Notes under the pieces: generated by a model
The model's input: only the letters and a program-made list of their open reading frames with translations
What the model was told of the DNA's origin: nothing
Database searches by the model: none
Shown: positions 61,381 through 64,000 of the stretch, in pieces
Layout of the letters: every line of letters begins with the position of its first letter
How positions within the stretch are numbered: the first letter of the stretch is position 1
Position numbers and translations under genes: made by a program
Origin: Bryocella elongata
GTDB lineage: Bacteria > Acidobacteriota > Terriglobia > Terriglobales > Acidobacteriaceae
DNA length: 64,000 bases
Direction of reading: 5' to 3'
NCBI RefSeq assembly: GCF_900108185.1
Contig: NZ_FNVA01000001.1
Location: 186,001 to 250,000, forward strand

Positions 61381-63432
61381 ATGAACCGGGCCCGTACAGA
61401 GCAGAATTGCCGTCAAGCGACGGTCGGGAATCGAACAGGGAAGCAAACAGCCGCGGGTCTCCTGTGTGGACTGGCGATGGTGTTGTCCGCGGGTTCGCCA
61501 CGGGCGATGGCGGGCGGCATCTTCGGTGCGGCGCCACCGATGCCGGATTGGGTGCGGCAGGCCGCGAAGCAGACGCTGCCGACGTATCCCAAGTCCACCA
61601 AAGCCGTCGTCCTGATGGAGGACACCACCTACACCGTGGGCTCGAACGGGCAGGCCGTCGAGCATGTGCGCCGCGTGGTAAAGATCCTGCGGCCGCAAGG
61701 GCGTGAGTACGGCTATCCGATCGTGTACTTCGACAAGGACTCGAAGGTCCTCTCGATGCATGTCTGGAGCATCGATGCAGCCGGTCACGAGTACTCGCTG
61801 AAGGACAGCGAGATCATCGAGATTGGCCATCCTGGTGAGGGTGGTGAGCTCTACGACGATGCCAAGATGAAGGTCGCAGATCCCCCGGGCCGCGATCCGG
61901 GAGGCATCATCGCGTATGAGTATGAGGAGCGCGAGCACCCGTATGTGGCCGAAGCCAACTGGGTGTTCCAGGATGAGCTTCCGCGCTTGAACCAGCAGTT
62001 CACGCTGATCCTGCCGGCTGGTTATAGCTACAACACCACGTGGGCCAACCACGCGAAGCTGGACGCGGCGGACCTTGAAGGCAAGGGCTATCGCTGGGGG
62101 ATGACGAATGTTGCAGGTATCGATCTCGAAGATGTTCCGTTGTCTCCGTCGGCGGCGTCCCTCTCGGGCCGCATGACCGTGCACTACTCCGGGCCGGGAC
62201 TGGCGCAGCCGCAGGATGGTACGTGGCAGGGTGTCGGCCTCTGGTATGAGGGCCTGTCGCGGGATCGCATGCAGCCCAACGCGGACATCACCGCAAAGGC
62301 GCAGGCTCTCGTCGCGGGGAAGACCGACTTCTACGACCAGGCAGAGGTGCTCGGCGAGTTTGTGCAGAAACAGATTCGCTACTTCGTGATTGAGATGGGT
62401 ATTGGCGGCGACCAGCCTCACTTTGCTTCCGATATCTACAAGGGCCGTTACGGCGACTGCAAGGACAAGGCGACGCTGCTTGGGGCCATGCTTTCGAGCG
62501 TGGGTCTGCACAGCGACATCGTTCTCGTGGACTCGCAGCGCGGCACGGTCAATCCGGAAAATCCATCGCGCTGGGGCAACCATGCCATCGCGGCGATCGA
62601 GGTGCCTGCAGGGTATCAGTCGCCGAAGCTGCATAGCCTCGTCACGACGAAGGCCGGCAAGCGCTACCTGATCTTCGATCCGACCTGGTCAGACACTCCG
62701 TTTGGGCAGATTGAGGACAACCTGCAGGGCAGCTACGGTCTGATCGTTGAGGGCAAGGCCAGCGAGCTGGTGCAGATTCCTGTGGTCGATCCGAACTTCA
62801 ACACGATCCGGCGAACGGCCACCTTCGCGCTTGCCACGGATGGGACGTTGAAGGGGCAGGTGGTCGATCGTCGCTTCGGGGATATTGCCTCAACGCGCCG
62901 TCGCGAGCTGGCGAGCAGCGACGGCCACAAGCAGCAGCAGTACATGGATCGCACGGTGTCACACGACCTCGCGGCGGCATCGCTCACGGACCTGAAGTTC
63001 GAGAACGTCGACGCGTTGGACAAGGACCTGACCACCAGCTTCCAACTGACCGCAGCACACTTCGCGACGGCCACCGGGCCGCTCCTGATGGTGCGGCCCA
63101 GGGTCTTCGGCGACTACGCGCCGAACGCGGATCGTAAGGCCCGCACCGTTCCCATCGACATGGGGACAGCCATGCAGGCCACGGACAGCTTCGACATCGA
63201 GTTGCCGGAAGGCTACGCGGTGGATGAGCTGCCCGATCCGATCCAGCAGGACTTCGGCTTTGCGAGCTACGAGAGCAAGACCGTGCTCAACGGTCGCGTG
63301 TTGCACTACACGCGCACCTACACGGTCCGGCAGGTCGAAGTTCCGGCGGAGAAGTATGGTGAGGTCCAGAAGCTCGCCAGCGTGATTGCGTCGGACGAGG
63401 ACAGCCGCGCCGTGTTGAAGCGCGCGCATTAG
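61381..63432 (+). CDS. exported DUF3857 / transglutaminase-like protein
   Basis: 683 residues: a signal sequence (LLCGLAMVLSAGSPRAMAGG), a DUF3857 beta domain (about 50-250, DTTYTVGSNGQAVEHVRRVVKIL), then a transglutaminase-like domain with the Cys-His-Asp set: GRYGDCKDKATLL (Cys), WGNHAIAAIEV (His) and LIFDPTW (Asp), and a C-terminal DUF3858-like part. The family is secreted with unknown substrates, possibly peptide crosslinks. ATG 61381 is chosen with GAGGAG about ten bases upstream. It follows the cellulose operon on the same strand but has its own promoter. Confidence 0.88.
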   Translation: MNRARTEQNCRQATVGNRTGKQTAAGLLCGLAMVLSAGSPRAMAGGIFGAAPPMPDWVRQAAKQTLPTYPKSTKAVVLMEDTTYTVGSNGQAVEHVRRVVKILRPQGREYGYPIVYFDKDSKVLSMHVWSIDAAGHEYSLKDSEIIEIGHPGEGGELYDDAKMKVADPPGRDPGGIIAYEYEEREHPYVAEANWVFQDELPRLNQQFTLILPAGYSYNTTWANHAKLDAADLEGKGYRWGMTNVAGIDLEDVPLSPSAASLSGRMTVHYSGPGLAQPQDGTWQGVGLWYEGLSRDRMQPNADITAKAQALVAGKTDFYDQAEVLGEFVQKQIRYFVIEMGIGGDQPHFASDIYKGRYGDCKDKATLLGAMLSSVGLHSDIVLVDSQRGTVNPENPSRWGNHAIAAIEVPAGYQSPKLHSLVTTKAGKRYLIFDPTWSDTPFGQIEDNLQGSYGLIVEGKASELVQIPVVDPNFNTIRRTATFALATDGTLKGQVVDRRFGDIASTRRRELASSDGHKQQQYMDRTVSHDLAAASLTDLKFENVDALDKDLTTSFQLTAAHFATATGPLLMVRPRVFGDYAPNADRKARTVPIDMGTAMQATDSFDIELPEGYAVDELPDPIQQDFGFASYESKTVLNGRVLHYTRTYTVRQVEVPAEKYGEVQKLASVIASDEDSRAVLKRAH

Positions 63433-63543
63433 AGCGACAGTATTTTCGCAACCCGCATCACTCAGCCGGAGCAACATGTCTGGAAGCGGAGGTGGGAAGT
63501 TGAGACCAAACGACGAGAGCCGTCCAGCAGAGAAGGAGTAGTA

Positions 63544-64000
63544 ATGATTTCCACCCACGCACCATGGAATGAGGGCACCAGCAATCAGGGAAGTATGAGC
63601 GGAACGCACCACGGAAAGGCCCACCTCTCGTGGGCAGGATGTGTGCTGCTTGTCGGAACGATGTTTGGAGGCATTGTCCCCTCGGCATTAGCCGATGCGT
63701 TCACACCTCCCACGAAGGAAGAGCTGGCCATGAAGGCACTCGACGGCTACCCGAACGCCGCAGCCGTCGTTCTTTTCCGTGAGGAGATCACCAAGGACGA
63801 CCTCCACTCGGTACTGCACTATGAGCGCATCAAGATCCTCACGGAAGAGGGCAAGAAGTACGCGAATGTGGAACTGGCTTACGTCAGCACTCATGATTCT
63901 GGCTACGACTCGAGCGGAGACGACAAGACAGCTGACAGTATCCAGGGCCGGACGATCCACGCTGACGGCACGATCATCCCGTTCACGGGGAAGCCGTACC
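63544..64000 (+). CDS. second DUF3857 protein, cut by window end
   Basis: 152 codons to the window edge with no stop. ATG 63544 has AAGGAG five bases upstream. The N-terminus has a signal-like segment (SWAGCVLLVGTMFGGIVPSALADAF), then AAAVVLFREEITKDDLHSVLHYERIKILTEEGKKYANVEL, the start of a DUF3857 domain. It is a tandem relative of the gene just upstream, 111 bases away on the same strand. The rest lies outside the window. Confidence 0.8.
   Translation, partial: MISTHAPWNEGTSNQGSMSGTHHGKAHLSWAGCVLLVGTMFGGIVPSALADAFTPPTKEELAMKALDGYPNAAAVVLFREEITKDDLHSVLHYERIKILTEEGKKYANVELAYVSTHDSGYDSSGDDKTADSIQGRTIHADGTIIPFTGKPY

Overview
The window looks like the chromosome of a free-living, GC-rich, didermic bacterium, most likely an acidobacterium of the Terriglobus/Granulicella/Edaphobacter group. 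This is an inference from gene content: BcsAB-type fused cellulose synthase, ADP-heptose genes, PEP-CTERM, DUF5694, DUF4254, DUF3857 and secreted M14/M19 peptidases. No 16S gene is present to confirm it. No transposase, phage gene, CRISPR array or rRNA is visible. One tRNA (Lys, TTT) is present.

Layout. 1-8 kb: housekeeping and stress genes (glutaredoxin-like, MarR regulator, purB, an SDR dehydrogenase, tadA, a 67-aa unknown, an M19 dipeptidase, an ABM monooxygenase, two cyclophilins, a TPM protein). 8.5-13.9 kb: a secreted M14 carboxypeptidase, a Tat-signal mannonate-dehydratase-like protein and a predicted outer-membrane protein. 14-24 kb: mdh, a PEP-CTERM protein, glnA with a palindromic operator candidate, DUF5694, a cNMP-binding/thioredoxin-reductase hybrid, a radical SAM/SPASM gene paired with hemY, and a cytochrome c. 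24-27.3 kb: a two-subunit 2-oxoacid:ferredoxin oxidoreductase (korAB). 27.5-37.4 kb: an amino-sugar locus with a GntR regulator, a 1529-residue fusion of a sodium:solute symporter, a beta-lactamase-fold serine hydrolase and a NamZ-type (DUF1343) exo-muramidase, then a GlcNAc kinase of the BadF family, nagA and a GH20 hexosaminidase. Together these could degrade peptidoglycan or chitin fragments in the periplasm, import the sugars, phosphorylate and deacetylate them. 37.6-47.2 kb: lolA (apparent CTG start overlapping a pilin-like gene), hldD, coaD, a TPR protein, DUF4254, a GT9 glycosyltransferase, hldE, an ATP-grasp protein and a YVTN beta-propeller protein. The hldD/GT9/hldE genes point to ADP-heptose and LPS core synthesis. 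47.8-61.1 kb: a cellulose operon, bcsQ-like (with a BcsR-like N-terminus), fused bcsAB, bcsZ (lipoprotein type) and bcsC. 61.4 kb to the end: two successive DUF3857 proteins, the second cut by the window edge.

The most notable features are the transporter-hydrolase-muramidase fusion, whose junction coincides with a REP-like dispersed repeat and an internal signal-peptide-like segment; the R-Q-fused cellulose ATPase; a thioredoxin-reductase-like protein lacking its redox cysteines behind a cNMP domain; and several families of short intergenic repeats that form hairpins at gene ends and in two cases supply the stop codon.
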